A stretch of 64,000 nucleotides of DNA, taken from NCBI GenBank assembly GCA_023374025.1, contig SIJG01000021.1, positions 335,675-399,674 of the forward strand. The letters are read 5' to 3'. The notes below the pieces were generated by a model. The model was not told the origin of the DNA. It did not search any database and saw nothing but the letters and a program-made list of their open reading frames with translations. The position numbers and the translations under genes were made by a program. Below are positions 45,527-57,000 of the stretch, one piece after another (position 1 is the stretch's first letter; each line of letters starts with the position of its first letter). Source of the DNA: Heterodera schachtii. Taxonomy: Eukaryota > Nematoda > Chromadorea > Rhabditida > Heteroderidae.

Positions 45527-48462
45527 TTGTGTTGCTGCTTTATCTTCTTGCCAAGTTTCATGCGCTTCTTATCCTGTCCCTCTCTCCCCCAATTGCTTAT
45601 GGTTTCCCTCCGTCTCTCTTTGATCAAAGTCAGTCGAAGTGATCGAATGTCTGTCCCCCGTGCCCCCGTTCTTTTCCCCCGGAAAAGCACAGCTGCCAGC
45701 TGCTCGTCACATTCCAATCGGCTGGCAGCAAAATTGGGGGAAGAAGAACCGTTTATTTTTCTTCTTCAACGACCCTTTGAATGTTGGCTCAATTTTCGCC
45801 GCCACTTCTTCTCTTTTTGCGTGTTCAATGAACTCCACTTTTTGCACAAAATCCCTCTTGAGTCGGTTTGTCGCCGATGGAATCGAATTTTGAGAGTAAT
45901 GTAAAAAATATTAATAAAATTCATTATTTTTAAATATTTATTCATTTTTAAAAAGAGTCACTCGCCGTACAGCAAAATGCAAAGTGTTAACATCGCCGAA
46001 TATGTCAACGGACAGAGGCAAAATGACAACGAAAAAGATCATTATCAGGTCACAAAGGAGTGGGACATGAAAAAAGAAATGTTCATTACGAAATTTGATT
46101 AAATTTGCTCAACAAATGCCATCACTCAATTAGGCAACCATTTCGGGCGTAATTGGTCGTGCCGGTCCCCACATCCGCGAGTTCGACTTTGGCCAGCGGT
46201 GGCCACAGATTCCGCAAAGCATCATAAGTCAACTAACAATGTGTTGAAATTAAATTACATTTAAAATAAATAAAATATTTTTTATTTTGCCAGAAAATGC
46301 AAAAGTATAACCAAAATTGAGATGGGATGGGTACGATTGGAGGCGGACATTTCGCCATTACTTGAACAAATTGCCGGACAATTAGTTGACTTTTCGCTGG
46401 AAGAAACGAGTTGGACGAAATCGGAGAATGCGGCAAAAGTGGGAAAAGCAAAGAGAGACAAAACTAATTCAAAGGGATTTTGATGAAAGGTTCCGCCTTT
46501 TTTGCCAAAAATGCGACTGTTAAAACGGCTGAATTTGCGCAAATTTGACGAGGCATTGGACGAATTGGCACAGCTTAACAATGGCACGATGGAGTGAGTT
46601 TTTGTTTACCAAGATTTACTTTTGTCACCTTAATTAATCCCTCCCTTTACCACTTTTCATGTTTCTCGACGTGAGTGAGTGCACTGAATTGGCATCGGAC
46701 ATTCTCGTCCAATTCTTCGAGCAGAACCCCCAACTTTTGGTGCTTCACCTCTGTCCCATGCCTTTCTCGTGTCTTCCACTGATTGCCATGTCCACAACTT
46801 CGTCCATTAATCTCCCGGGACCATTTTTGGGCTTTATTCGTCCCAAGAAGCAGATAAAAAGACATTACAGTGAAAGTAATTTAAAAATGATTTTATTTAA
46901 TAAAATTAAATTTAAGATGGGAAAATAATTCGAAAGGCAAAAAACAAACACAAAAATGGAATTGATCTGCAAGTGCTCATTAACAAATTGGCCTCATTAA
47001 AATGTTTGCGGACTTTGTGGCTCGGACACATTCCGTACTCGGCACATTTTTTGTCACTTAAAGCGTTGTCCGAGCTGCGGGAATTGCGCCATTTTCATAT
47101 AAAAGTGTGCTTTTTGTCCACTTTTTTTTCGGCAATTTTTAATTGCCAATGTCCGCGAAGGGAAAAAACTCTCTCTTCACCAATTAGCACTCATGACAAT
47201 CTAATTAAGGAATGTAATTCGTTGGATGGAAATGCTTTGGACTTTATTTTGAAGGGAGTCGCACCAACACTTCGCCAACTTTCACTGTTAAATTGCGCAC
47301 AATTGGAGAATTTTGGCGCATTGTCAAATTGTCAGACACTGAGTCAAATTGACATCGAAAAAGTTAATGAGTTTTTTTGGTGGAAAAATTACAATAAATA
47401 AATCATTGGCTGTTAATTAAAAATTTGGCTTATTACAAATAAATTTTAAGGGAAATTTCCTGAAGAATGCCGACTTGAGGGACTTGGCAACGAATGGCAA
47501 ACTAAGGATTTTGAGGTTAAAGGAATGCCCGGGCATCACCGCTGAATCTGTCCAATTGGTGGTAGAAAATTGCAGTTCTTTGAAAGAGGCAAATTGAAAA
47601 ACAATAATTTAATCAAACTAAATGACTAAATAACTTTTGAAAGTCCAAATTTTTTGGTGGATCAGAAAACCGAGCCAACCTGGTTCGGGAAGGCCGGTAT
47701 GGGCTTTTATAACTCACGGGGAGTCATCAAACCCTTTTCTCATCACTTCCACCATTACTTTTAGTAAGCTTCACCTACTAAAAAGACCAAAGAAGTGGGA
47801 CACCCAGCGCATCTTCCATTTCTTTTGCAATTTAAAAATGATGGGGTCCATTTTATGGGAGGAAGGAAGAAATGCAGCAATGCTATTTCTCTTTTCTCTC
47901 GACTCTCTAGCGCACTCTCATTTGGACGAAATATTTCGTTGCAAAAAGAATAATTATTAAACAAAATCTTATAATGGAATAAAATATTTTCAGCTGGAAT
48001 TGATAAAATGCAATGGACTTGACGACAAACTTTTTCCTCAAGCGAAGGCATTTTCTAAGCTGCAAAATTTGGAACGTTTGGCATTGTCCGACTGCGAAGG
48101 GATCACCCGGTAAAATGAGCAATTATAAATCATATTTTACTGTGTTAATTAATCCATTTTTTTATCTGTTAAGCCAATCGCTTTTGGAGGCCATCGATGT
48201 GCTTAATTGGGACTCATTGAGTCAGTTGGACCTCAGCAAAAATATGAACATTGACAGTTCCATTTTGGTGCCGATTTGGGAAAAGTTGAAAGAACGGAAG
48301 CAAAAGCGGAACAATAATAAAGTTGATGGATTATAATAAATTATTTTTTTATTAAATTTTATTTAGTGTTTGACTTTGCTAATCGGAGGCACGGGAATTA
48401 TGCGAGAAAGTGAAAGTGACCAGCAGACGAAATTTGAGCCACAAATGGAATTAATGTTTTAA
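45527..48462 (+). CDS. F-box/leucine-rich-repeat protein, about twelve exons
   Basis: The first exon ends HFLHKIPLESVCRRWNRILR, the typical end of an F-box. Next exons: SHSPYSKMQSVNIAEYV (45958), ATISGVIGRAGPHIREFDFG (46135), CKSITKIEMGWVRLEADISP (about 46293), PKMRLLKRLNLRKFDEALDE (about 46491), FLDVSECTELASDILVQFFE (about 46660), KLASLKCLRTLWLGHIPYSA (about 46960), LDFILKGVAPTLRQLSLLNC (about 47180), GNFLKNADLRDLATNGKLRI and LKECPGITAESVQ (about 47450), LELIKCNGLDDKLF and LERLALSDCEGIT (about 47993), QSLLEAIDVLNWDSLSQLDL (48174), and CLTLLIGGTGIMRESESDQQ ending at 48462. These are the Cys-containing leucine-rich repeats of FBXL proteins, which select targets for SCF ubiquitin ligases. The start is unsure: the first exon reads in two overlapping frames, and a frameshift or an earlier start is possible. 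Confidence 0.72.
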
Positions 48463-50349
48463 CTTTAAAATTGATTGACAATTTTTAAATTGTAATTTAT
48501 TCCCTTTTGTATAAAAAATATATTTATTTTTAAAGCTTTCCCATCTCACTAATTTTCTGTTTTTTATGATGAATAAATAGTATGTTAAGTGATCGGATAA
48601 ATTTTTTATCTTGAAAATGGAAAAAAAGAATTCTTCTTTTTGGCGTTGAAGTAACTCTCTGAAAGAAATGTTAAATAAAATAAATCCACTTTAAAAAATT
48701 ACTTACAAGTCACCAAAATCGTCGGATCTTTGTGATCCAATTGTTTGTTGGATCAGCGCGAACTGAAAATTGAAAGGGAGGGGAAAGTGAGGTCGGTCAT
48801 CAGCAGTTTATGAACGCATGTTGGGGGGGGGGGGGGGGGACAGCGACGGGAGCAGCTCGTCCCCCGCCCCCCCCCCCCCCACAACGTTTCCCTTTTTTAT
48901 TTGCTAACAGAAACTTTGAAAGTTTTTTTATAAGAAAATCCACGAAAAAATTTTGTAAAATTTTCAGCGATTTCGTGTAAAAGGTTTTGAAAATTATTAG
49001 TAATTCACCATAAGGCCGCACCAAGCAGCTTCAACGGGAGTGGCGCTAATGCCTAAAGATCAAAAAGTGATTTTATGGAAAACCCTCAAATATTGGTGGT
49101 ACCAATGAGACTGGATTCGACAAGCAGAGAAGGCAAAAAGCCAAATGTGATCAGAAGCACAAAAGCGATCAGACGAATGGGGGACATTTTTGGAATGGAG
49201 TGATCGAAAAGAGAGACCGAAAAGCGACTGGAGGGAATTAAAAGTGATCAGAAGCAAAAAGTGAAAGCAATCAGAAAAAAGTAAAAGGGTTAGCCAACTT
49301 TTGCATAATTTTGAGCAGTGAACAGTTAAATGAAATTTTAAAAAATAAATATTTTGGGGCGACCTTTTTGAGTTTTTGGAAGTGAAGTATCATTTTTGAA
49401 ATGCTTGTGAATTTTGCATTTTGCTTTTTTATTTTGGTAAATCATATATTCCACAAAAGAAAGGTCACTAACAAAATATTGTTTTATTCCTAAATATTTT
49501 TATGTCATAAAATTAATTATTTTTTCTTTCCATTTGGGTGGTAATTGGGAAATGGGACAAAAAATGCTAACAAATGGGGGAGAAGCCCGAAGCCCGCTTA
49601 TAATTGGCGAATGAAAATAAATGAATGGTGGAGGAAAATATGAACAGTAAGATGAAGCGGGGGGGGGGGGGAGAAGACGGACGGGGGAAGAGCCCCCTGG
49701 CACGAAAATGTTGAACAACAAATCAAAGCAAAGGGATCGGCCAAAAGCCGATCAGATTAACACAGAATGGGACGGAAGAGAGAGAGAGAGGGGGGAGGGG
49801 AGGGGGAATTGGCCGATGCAATCGTAAAAAGGGGACGAACATTTGCATTCAGCGGGAGAAAAAATGGCTAGCAAAGGGAGGGGGACAAAAATGCAAATTG
49901 GACAAATGATGGGAAGTGAGAAATTGGATAAAAAAAGGTGGAGATGAAAATGGCTGATGAAGGGGAATGGAGTGATCCGGTCAAAGATGGACTCGGGAAT
50001 GGCTCTCCCGCCCTCTCGAGGCACTCATACCCCCAATTAGTGCTTCTGTTCTGGGTTGGGCCCTTCCGTGGTGTCCCGTCCCATTTGCCCTCCCTCGTCG
50101 CCAGAAAATAATTTAGCCATAAATTTTAAATTCGCTTTTAAAATAATTTGTTATTCTGCATTTTGAGTTTGTTTAAGGTCTTACAATTAGTCACTTTTTT
50201 GAATAATACTAGTACCCTCACCAAATTCGACAATGATTTTATCTACGCCTCTCGGCCTGTAACGCGTGAATCCGAAGGAATTTTTTGGCGGAAAGCAATC
50301 AAATCAGTGGCACGCACCATAACATGTTAATTTCGTTATATTAAAAGAT
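48463..50349. other. Gene-free stretch with G/C homopolymers
   Basis: Contains the G/C palindrome at 48821-48886, G runs at 49660 and 49790-49805, and purine-rich sequence through 50030. No exon on either strand that I can support. Confidence 0.5.
48821..48886. repeat. Poly-G/poly-C palindrome
   Basis: A run of 17 G, then CAGCGACGGGAGCAGCTCGT, then C runs, bracketed by GTTG and CAAC. The whole is near self-complementary and G-quadruplex-prone; run lengths are probably unreliable in the assembly. Confidence 0.8.
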
Positions 50350-50722
50350 GAATTCGAAGTCTGTTATTACCCAACTGAATTAAAAATGGTTCGTAATTAA
50401 CTTCCCCTATTCTGCGTGCTTTTGCTTGGGTTTATTAAATTATTAAAAAAAGATAAAAACATTTACAAAAAATGTCAATCCATCTTAAAAATTTTAAATG
50501 TTTATTTAACTATTAATTAATTGTATTCAAATAAAATCTAAGGTAAGAATTATACAGAAAAAAATTTGCTACTATAAGTTAAAATAATAGTATATTTGTT
50601 CAATTTTTGCAATGCATCAATTTATTTTTTGCAATTTTTCCGTTATTTTTTTCAATTTCATTTGGCGCAATTGGCAACGAATTTAATTGTTTCCGTGAAA
50701 CTGTGGCGGGATTAATCCATTG
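50350..50722 (+). pseudogene. Truncated copy of the secreted helical gene (promoter plus exon 1)
   Basis: ATTACCCAACTGAATTAAAA and what follows repeat 43738-44000. ATG at 50612 then gives MHQFIFC and, after small indels, SFGAIGNEFNCFRETVAGLI, equal to the first exon at 44049. Homology ends at about 50720, eighteen bases before the stop codon of the heat shock gene on the other strand. Confidence 0.75.
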
Positions 50723-50740
50723 ACGGCATTTGCCGTTCAG

Positions 50741-51283
50741 TCACTTTTTCTTTTGGGCGGTGACTCGCAAAATGCCCTGCAGCGTCAGATGCGATCGGAT
50801 GGTGGCCGTGTCCACGTCGTCCGGCAGTTTGTAGCTGCGCTTGATCTCGCGACTTATTGAGCCGTGCTCATCCGATCGTTCTTCGTGGTGACAATAGACG
50901 AACAGATGGTCACCGGCCAAACTGATCTAAGCGGAGGAAAAATAAATAAAATGGTAGAAAATATTGGATTTATTAAACCAAATATTTTAAATGCCTCAAT
51001 TTCGTCGGGTCGAAAAAAGGCCGCGTCTAAGCCGACCTCCCAGCGGTCGTGGCCATTGTGGACACGTACAACGCCATCCTTGTGCTTCAAATGAGAGAGC
51101 ATTTAGGGACGCAGACAAATCCGGCATTTTAGTAAAAAAAAACCCAAAAAATACTGTAATTAACGGACAGATGGACCACCGGCTTAAGCGTTTTTCTTTT
51201 CCATCGTCGCCTCTCATTTTTACCTGTAAAGGCCAATCCCACAAATCGGCAGACCATTCGTGCGTCAGGTCAATCACGTCCAT
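50741..51283 (-). CDS. Small heat shock protein (HSP12-class, alpha-crystallin domain), 111 residues
   Basis: Exons 51224-51283 (MDVIDLTHEWSADLWDWPLQ), 50995-51084 (HKDGVVRVHNGHDRWEVGLD to FFRPDEIE) and 50741-50926 (ISLAGDHLFVYCHHEERSDE, HGSISREIKRSYKLPDDVDT, LTLQGILRVTAQKKK). All junctions are phase 0. Small heat shock proteins are ATP-independent holdases that bind unfolding proteins. The alpha-crystallin domain is complete, with very short N- and C-terminal parts like the 12-kDa class of C. elegans. The second intron has a GC donor (GAG/GCATTT) and AG acceptor; the only nearby GT would bring an early stop. No signal peptide, so cytosolic. Confidence 0.93.
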
Positions 51284-52119
51284 TGGGTGCTTAAAGTAAA
51301 TGGAAAATTAAAATTTTAAATTAGCTTCATCAAACAATGCAAATAATTAATTAATTAATTAATTAGCAATTTGGGTCCATTTGTCTGTTTAGTTCTCGGA
51401 AGGCTTCGCCCCTTTTCCTCAACTGCGCTTATTTTTTCCCCTCGTTCGCCTGCCTTTGCTTTTCTCAAAATGATTAATTTTTCCTCCAAAAATATTTTTT
51501 GTTTTTTTCGATTTTTCGGTAGCGAAAACAAAGGCTTTGTGTTGCTGACAAAAACAGAAAATGTGCACACATTTATCCACTTTTATATATACATTTGTTT
51601 ACCAGTGAAAGTTTGACAACATTTTCCAATTTTCGGATGGAAAAGCGAAAAACGGACGGACTGAGAGGGGGGGGGGGGGGGGGGGGGGGGGGGAGAGAAG
51701 GGATCGCATTTCATCGATCAAGAAAAATACCCACAAATAAAATGCCGATTTTGATCCCCTTTAAATGTTAATCAGCGGAAATTGCCCCAGGCAAACACTG
51801 ACAATCATTTAACCATGCTGAGTCGAAGCACGAAAAGTGCAAGGTTGGGCGAAGCACGAAAAAGGCTAATAGAGCATGCTAAGAACTTTCGAGTGATGCC
51901 AAGATTGTTGGATTTGGATGCCCAAGAAAAAAGGAAAAAAGTTTCTTAGAGAGAAGTAAATGCTATTTTTTAATAATTAAATGAAGAGATAGTACACCAA
52001 AGTGAGAGAAATTACAAAGAAAAAGAGAAACGATGAGATAGTACTAGGCTTTCTCTGCTCAGTGGAGCGTCCCATAGTGTCGCCATGTGTTTATGATTTT
52101 TGGCTCTGAGCCTTACAAT
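51284..52119. other. Gene-free stretch with homopolymer
   Basis: ATTA microsatellite at 51340-51364 and a run of 27 G at 51667-51693. AGCACGAAAA occurs twice near 51826-51865. No exon recognised. Confidence 0.5.
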
Positions 52120-53991
52120 TAGAGATCGGAATTTTGAGAAAATACGGATAAGGGTAAGGGTTACGGGCTTGCCATCTATACGGGTTACGGGCTTACGGGC
52201 TAAAAACCCGTAAAACCCTTAACCCGTAAAAACCCGTATTCAAAAATAATACGGGTCCGTATACGGGTAAGGGTTTTTTTCTTTTTGATAAAAATAGGGG
52301 GTGTACTATAGTCAACCCCCCGTAAAAAAACGGCACAAATGATATACCAATCGATTCGTCTCGACGAGTTATGCACGAAAAAGTGGGTCTCCAGTTGCGG
52401 AAATGCCAAAAAAACCGGTTTTTGAACCGGTTTAAAACTCGAAAATTTGAGTGAAAAGGGGGGCTCCTAACCTTTTAAAATGGTTAAAATCACACAAATT
52501 TGGTATCATTCGAAAGGTCTTGATGAGCTAAGTCTAAAAAACAAGGTATAAATTCGAACTGATGCCATTTAGGCACGGGGACAACTGAGTCCCAGTGAAA
52601 TGGACACTTCAGTACCGAAAAATAATAAACGCGAGACAACAATTTAAAAGCAAAATTTCGCAAAAGGGAGCATGCGAAGACGGAGTAAGTAGTGGGGCGA
52701 GACGGAGGGCGGAGGAAAAAGTCTGACGAGCGCCACAGGCGGTTGACTGCGGGGGCCCGAAGGGCCCCCGCCAATCAGTCAACCGCCTGCGGATCACGCG
52801 CGGACTTCTTCCGTAGCCCGTAGTCTCGCCCCACCTACTGGCCACCGTAGTCGAGTGTGCGGCGGTTTTTTAGCGCAATACTCGATATTCAAGGCTAAAC
52901 GATTTTCGTGCATCATATAAGAAAAAAGTTTTTGGTACTGAAGTGTCCATTTTCACTGGGACTCAGTTGTCCCAGTGCCTAGATGGCATCGGTTCGAATT
53001 TATACCTTGTTTTTTAGACTTAACTGATAAAGAGCTTTCGAATGATACCAAATTTGTCCGAATTTGACCGTTTTAAAAGGTTAGGAGCCCCCCTTTTCAC
53101 TCAAATTTTCGAGTTTTAAACCGGTTCAAAAACCGGTTTTTTTGGCATTTCCGCAACTGGAGACCCACTTTTTCGTGCATAACTCGTCGAGACGAATCGA
53201 TTGGTATATCATTTGTGCCGTTTTTTTACGGGGGGTTGACTATAGTATATCCAAAATAGGTTTAATAAATATAAATTTTGAATATTTAAAGCTAAAAGAC
53301 ATTATAATAATTTTTATTATAAATTTTAAGCAACAAAATTCAAAAAACACAACAATTGGCATCCGGCGGTGACCGTTGGGCGCCTCCGGGAAATTTTTTT
53401 TAATTTGATCGCAATTTGTTATTAGATTTAATAGAAAAATTGACCAAATTTGCGATTTTTAACTGATTTCATGAATTTTGCGATCAGTTTTTCATTAAAA
53501 TTACTTATAATTTTGAAGAATTTACAAATCCAATTCGTAAAAAAAAGAATTAAGAAAAACAAAAAAGAATTTCATAAAAAATTTAAACGAAAGCTATTCA
53601 ATAACTTAAAAAATTTTTGGTACAGAAATAATTGATTTCTTTTCAAATTACATAAATTTTACAATATTTACCAATGCTTTTTCGATTTTTCACCGAAAAT
53701 TTTACGGAATTGACCGCCCAATTTCAAAGTTTTGGCGAATTGACTGCACAAAATTTAAAAATTTACTCCATTTTCACCTTAAAAAATGAAAGAAAATTAA
53801 CCCGTAAAACCCGTATCGTAATTGTACGGGTAAGGGTAAGGGTTACGGGTTTGACATCGATACGGGTTACGGGTTTACGGGCTAAAAACCCGTAAAACCC
53901 TTAACCCGTAAAAACCCGTATCGGCCAAAAAAAGTACGGGTTACGGGCCCGTAAAAACCCGTATACGGGTCCGGCCCGTATCCGATCTCTA
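52120..53991. mobile_element. hAT-type word element, word ACGGGTAAGGGTTACGGG, with a nested foldback
   Basis: Starts TAGAGATCGGAATTTTGAG and ends GTATCCGATCTCTA; the 8-bp duplication CTTACAAT flanks it exactly. Both ends (52135-52275 and 53805-53985) are dense in ACGGGTT/AACCCGT words in both orientations. Nested inside are the foldback 52303-53250 and a GATAGGCGC repeat (53350-53470). Confidence 0.92.
52303..53250. mobile_element. Nested foldback element, arms about 315 bp
   Basis: The left arm ACTATAGTCAACCCCCCGTA onward (52308-52620) is the near-perfect reverse complement of 52932-53245. The centre holds a second palindrome: GTGGGGCGAGAC with GTCTCGCCCCAC, GGCGGTTGACTG with CAGTCAACCGCC, and GGGGGCCC-GAA-GGGCCCCC at the apex (52757-52775). 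The arm contains GGACACTTCAGTACCG, also present in the tandem repeats at 61.6-62.1 kb. Confidence 0.9.
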
Positions 53992-54062
53992 CTTACAATC
54001 AATATTTACCGATTTAATTGCTTGTCTAAAAAAACAACATTATTTTTTAATTGAGGTTTTTA

Positions 54063-57000
54063 ATGGATTTTTATCCTACTCAATTTTCGTCAACGTCAGC
54101 AGCTTTATCTGCTACAACAATTCCGCAAAATTTTTTATACCGATGCGAAAAATACGTCGCCAAAATGTTTTATGCCGAACGAAAATTCAGCGAATTGAAA
54201 ACGGGCAAATATTACCAAGCACGGAAAGCTCAGGTTTTTTCATTAGAATTTATTAAATACATTCACGGGCAATGGTAAAGAACATTGGTCCCGAAAAAAA
54301 TATTTTTTAATTTGAGAAATTATTTTTAGGGGTAATCTGAGGTGAAAATCACGAATCTAAAATTCTTTTGGCTTTACTAGGTCGTTGCATAAAAAGTTGC
54401 CGTTTTTATTAACACATTTGAGAATCTCGAAAGTTTGGTGTGGGAAAAATCTGCTTTTGTCCCTATCTGTCCTCTACAAAATCGCATTAAAAGGTTTTGA
54501 TCAGCTTTTCAAACTGGCGAGAAAAAAATTCATGAACCAGTTTGGGTCGAAATTGCGTTTTTCGGGTTTTAGACCGGTTTAACGTTGAGTTCGGGGTTCG
54601 TTACCAGCGGTGTATTTTTACACCACCTAATTCTGAATCGAATACAACAACTCTTTGATTTTTTATGATTTTTTGAACTTTGGCTTGAAAACAACGAGAA
54701 AGCTCATAACTTCTAACATTTTTTTTAACTTATTTATGTAATATTTTGTGATTTTTTTTGCATATTATTCCTAGCTTGTTTGTTAACAGTGGTAACAATC
54801 ACCATAACACTTTTTTGTTTTTTGTTCTTCACCTTATTGTTTTACTATTTATTGTCAGATTGAGAAACGGCGTGAGTCGGTCAGAAAACGAATTTGCCCG
54901 TGCTTTTTGAGACGCAAATCGGTGATTGACGACCAATACAACGAAAAGAAAAAGGTTGTCAAGTGAGAGCAAACGAATGAATTAAAATAATACGACAAAA
55001 AATCATAGACTGATGAAACCATAGCTTTGTGTTGTCTTATGACAAAACTGATAGCGTTTTTTCGCTCATTATCAGTAGAGCCCGGAATTTTGAAAGTACC
55101 GAGAACGGGACCGGGCTTAGACAATTGGGCCCGTAAGGGCCGTCCGTTCAAAAAAAAAGCCCGTTTTACCGGGCCCGGTCCAAAATTTTGACCGGGCGAC
55201 CGTACGGGACCGGGCTTTTTTCAAAATTTTAAAAATTCATAAAATAAAAAAATTTCGTAATTTATATATTGCTGTTTTAAATCAAACGTTGATGGAAAAT
55301 TTTAATAAAATTTTTATCACCCAACAAAATTAAAGATGGTTTTTGTGAGCGATTTGGTGCTGAAGTCTGGCATGCCAAATTCATATTTGGCTTTTCCCAA
55401 ATTTTCAAAAATCCTAAGTTCTATCTTGAAATTTTGAATTAAAGATATTTCGGCAAAAATAATTATTAAATTTTTCAAATTTTGGAACAGTTTCGCTGGC
55501 GAAATTTAAGCCCGTTTTAGCCCGGTCAAATTGACCGGGACCGGGCTTGGATAATTTGACCCGTACGGGGCCGCCCGTCAAAAAAGCCCGTTTTACCGGC
55601 CGCCCGGTAAAAGCCCGTCCGGGCTCTAATTATCAGCACCTTTAACAACTCATGAGTGAAATAAAAAATCGTTTAAATCGGGCATTTTATATTATCTCCA
55701 GTATTACCCGAAAAAAATAATACGTAAAAAATTTAACACACCCCCCCCCGCCCCTCACAGAAATTGGAAACCGTCCGTTCTCTTCGTTTACGCGCGGCGG
55801 AGCGCTGTCGGGAGGCCGAATTGAGTGCAGCTCGGTTGAATTTGCATGAGTTGGAGACGACGGTGGTGCGGCAGCAATGCGAAAGAATGGTGGAGGGTAA
55901 AATGGAGCAACTCAAAGCGGAGACGGAAGCGGTGGAAGGTGTGCAATTTTGTGGTTTGGGCAACTTACCGAAACCAATGCAATGAAAAATCCTTATTACT
56001 TCGAATTAACCGAACCTAGTTATGATCATAATGTAATTTCGAATTCCTCCAGTTTTATTTCGCTCTATACCAAAATCCATTAGCAAAACTTTTTCCAAAA
56101 GACTTTTTGCTCTTCGGGCCAAATTTTTTTCTCCTGTGTTATATCAACAATTTCAGTGGTGTTAAAATTTAAAAAAAACCAAGGTATAACTGGGGGTCCG
56201 GCGGTGCAGATAGGCGCAGCTGGGAAAATTTTTTTGGAAATTGTAAAGAATATGATAAGAAAAATTGCAAATTTTCCTTTTTTTCAAAAAATACTAAAAA
56301 AGGCATCAAAAGGCACCAAATTACGTGCCCGGCATAAGGCACCAAAATTGCAAAAAAGGCATAAAAACTTCAAGCTAGAAGCTTCAAACCAAGTTAAAAA
56401 CTCGTTTTTTGTGCGTATTAGGCCATAGCAAGTTAGCAAAAAAAAAAAGGCATATGCCTCAAAATCCGGGCTTAAATAATTATCCACTCAAAATTTATTG
56501 CCGCTTTTTTTTCTTTTTCACCGTCCACATAGTGTTTTCCCTCTTCTGTTTGTAATTTCGAATTCCCTCCAGTTTTACCGGTGAATTATTGGTTCAAAGA
56601 CTAAGTACTCTCACCGCATACTTAAATTTTTAAAATTTAATCGTAAAAGCATTTTCAGAAATTCTACAAGAACGTTTCAACTCGAATTTGTCAAAATGCA
56701 ATGATGAGTACGAATCTCAATCGATGAACAAATATTTGGTGGAAGGCGAAGTGAGTGAATGAGTTGGTTGGAAAATTCGATTGCAGCTTATTTTCCTCAC
56801 CTCAAACCTGTGTTGTGGTTGAAATGGGAATGAATCCCGAATTTAGGACTTTCAGCACCTCCCATTTAGGGCCTATAAGATAAAATGGGCACGGATTCGG
56901 TTACCCCACATTTGCGCCCCGGACATTTGTGGGTAAAAGTCGGGAACATTGGTCCCATAAAAAGGGTAAAAAATGCTCGGGCCAAGACGTTTTCGTACCG

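Noticed and set aside
51355..51570. Upstream exon of the small heat shock gene
   Set aside because: The minus-strand frame has no donor that joins in phase to 51283, and the gene is complete from ATG at 51283.
52140..53990. ACGGGTAAGGGTTACGGG arrays as telomere-like DNA
   Set aside because: The words occur in both orientations, irregularly, inside an element with an 8-bp target duplication; nematode telomeres are TTAGGC arrays.
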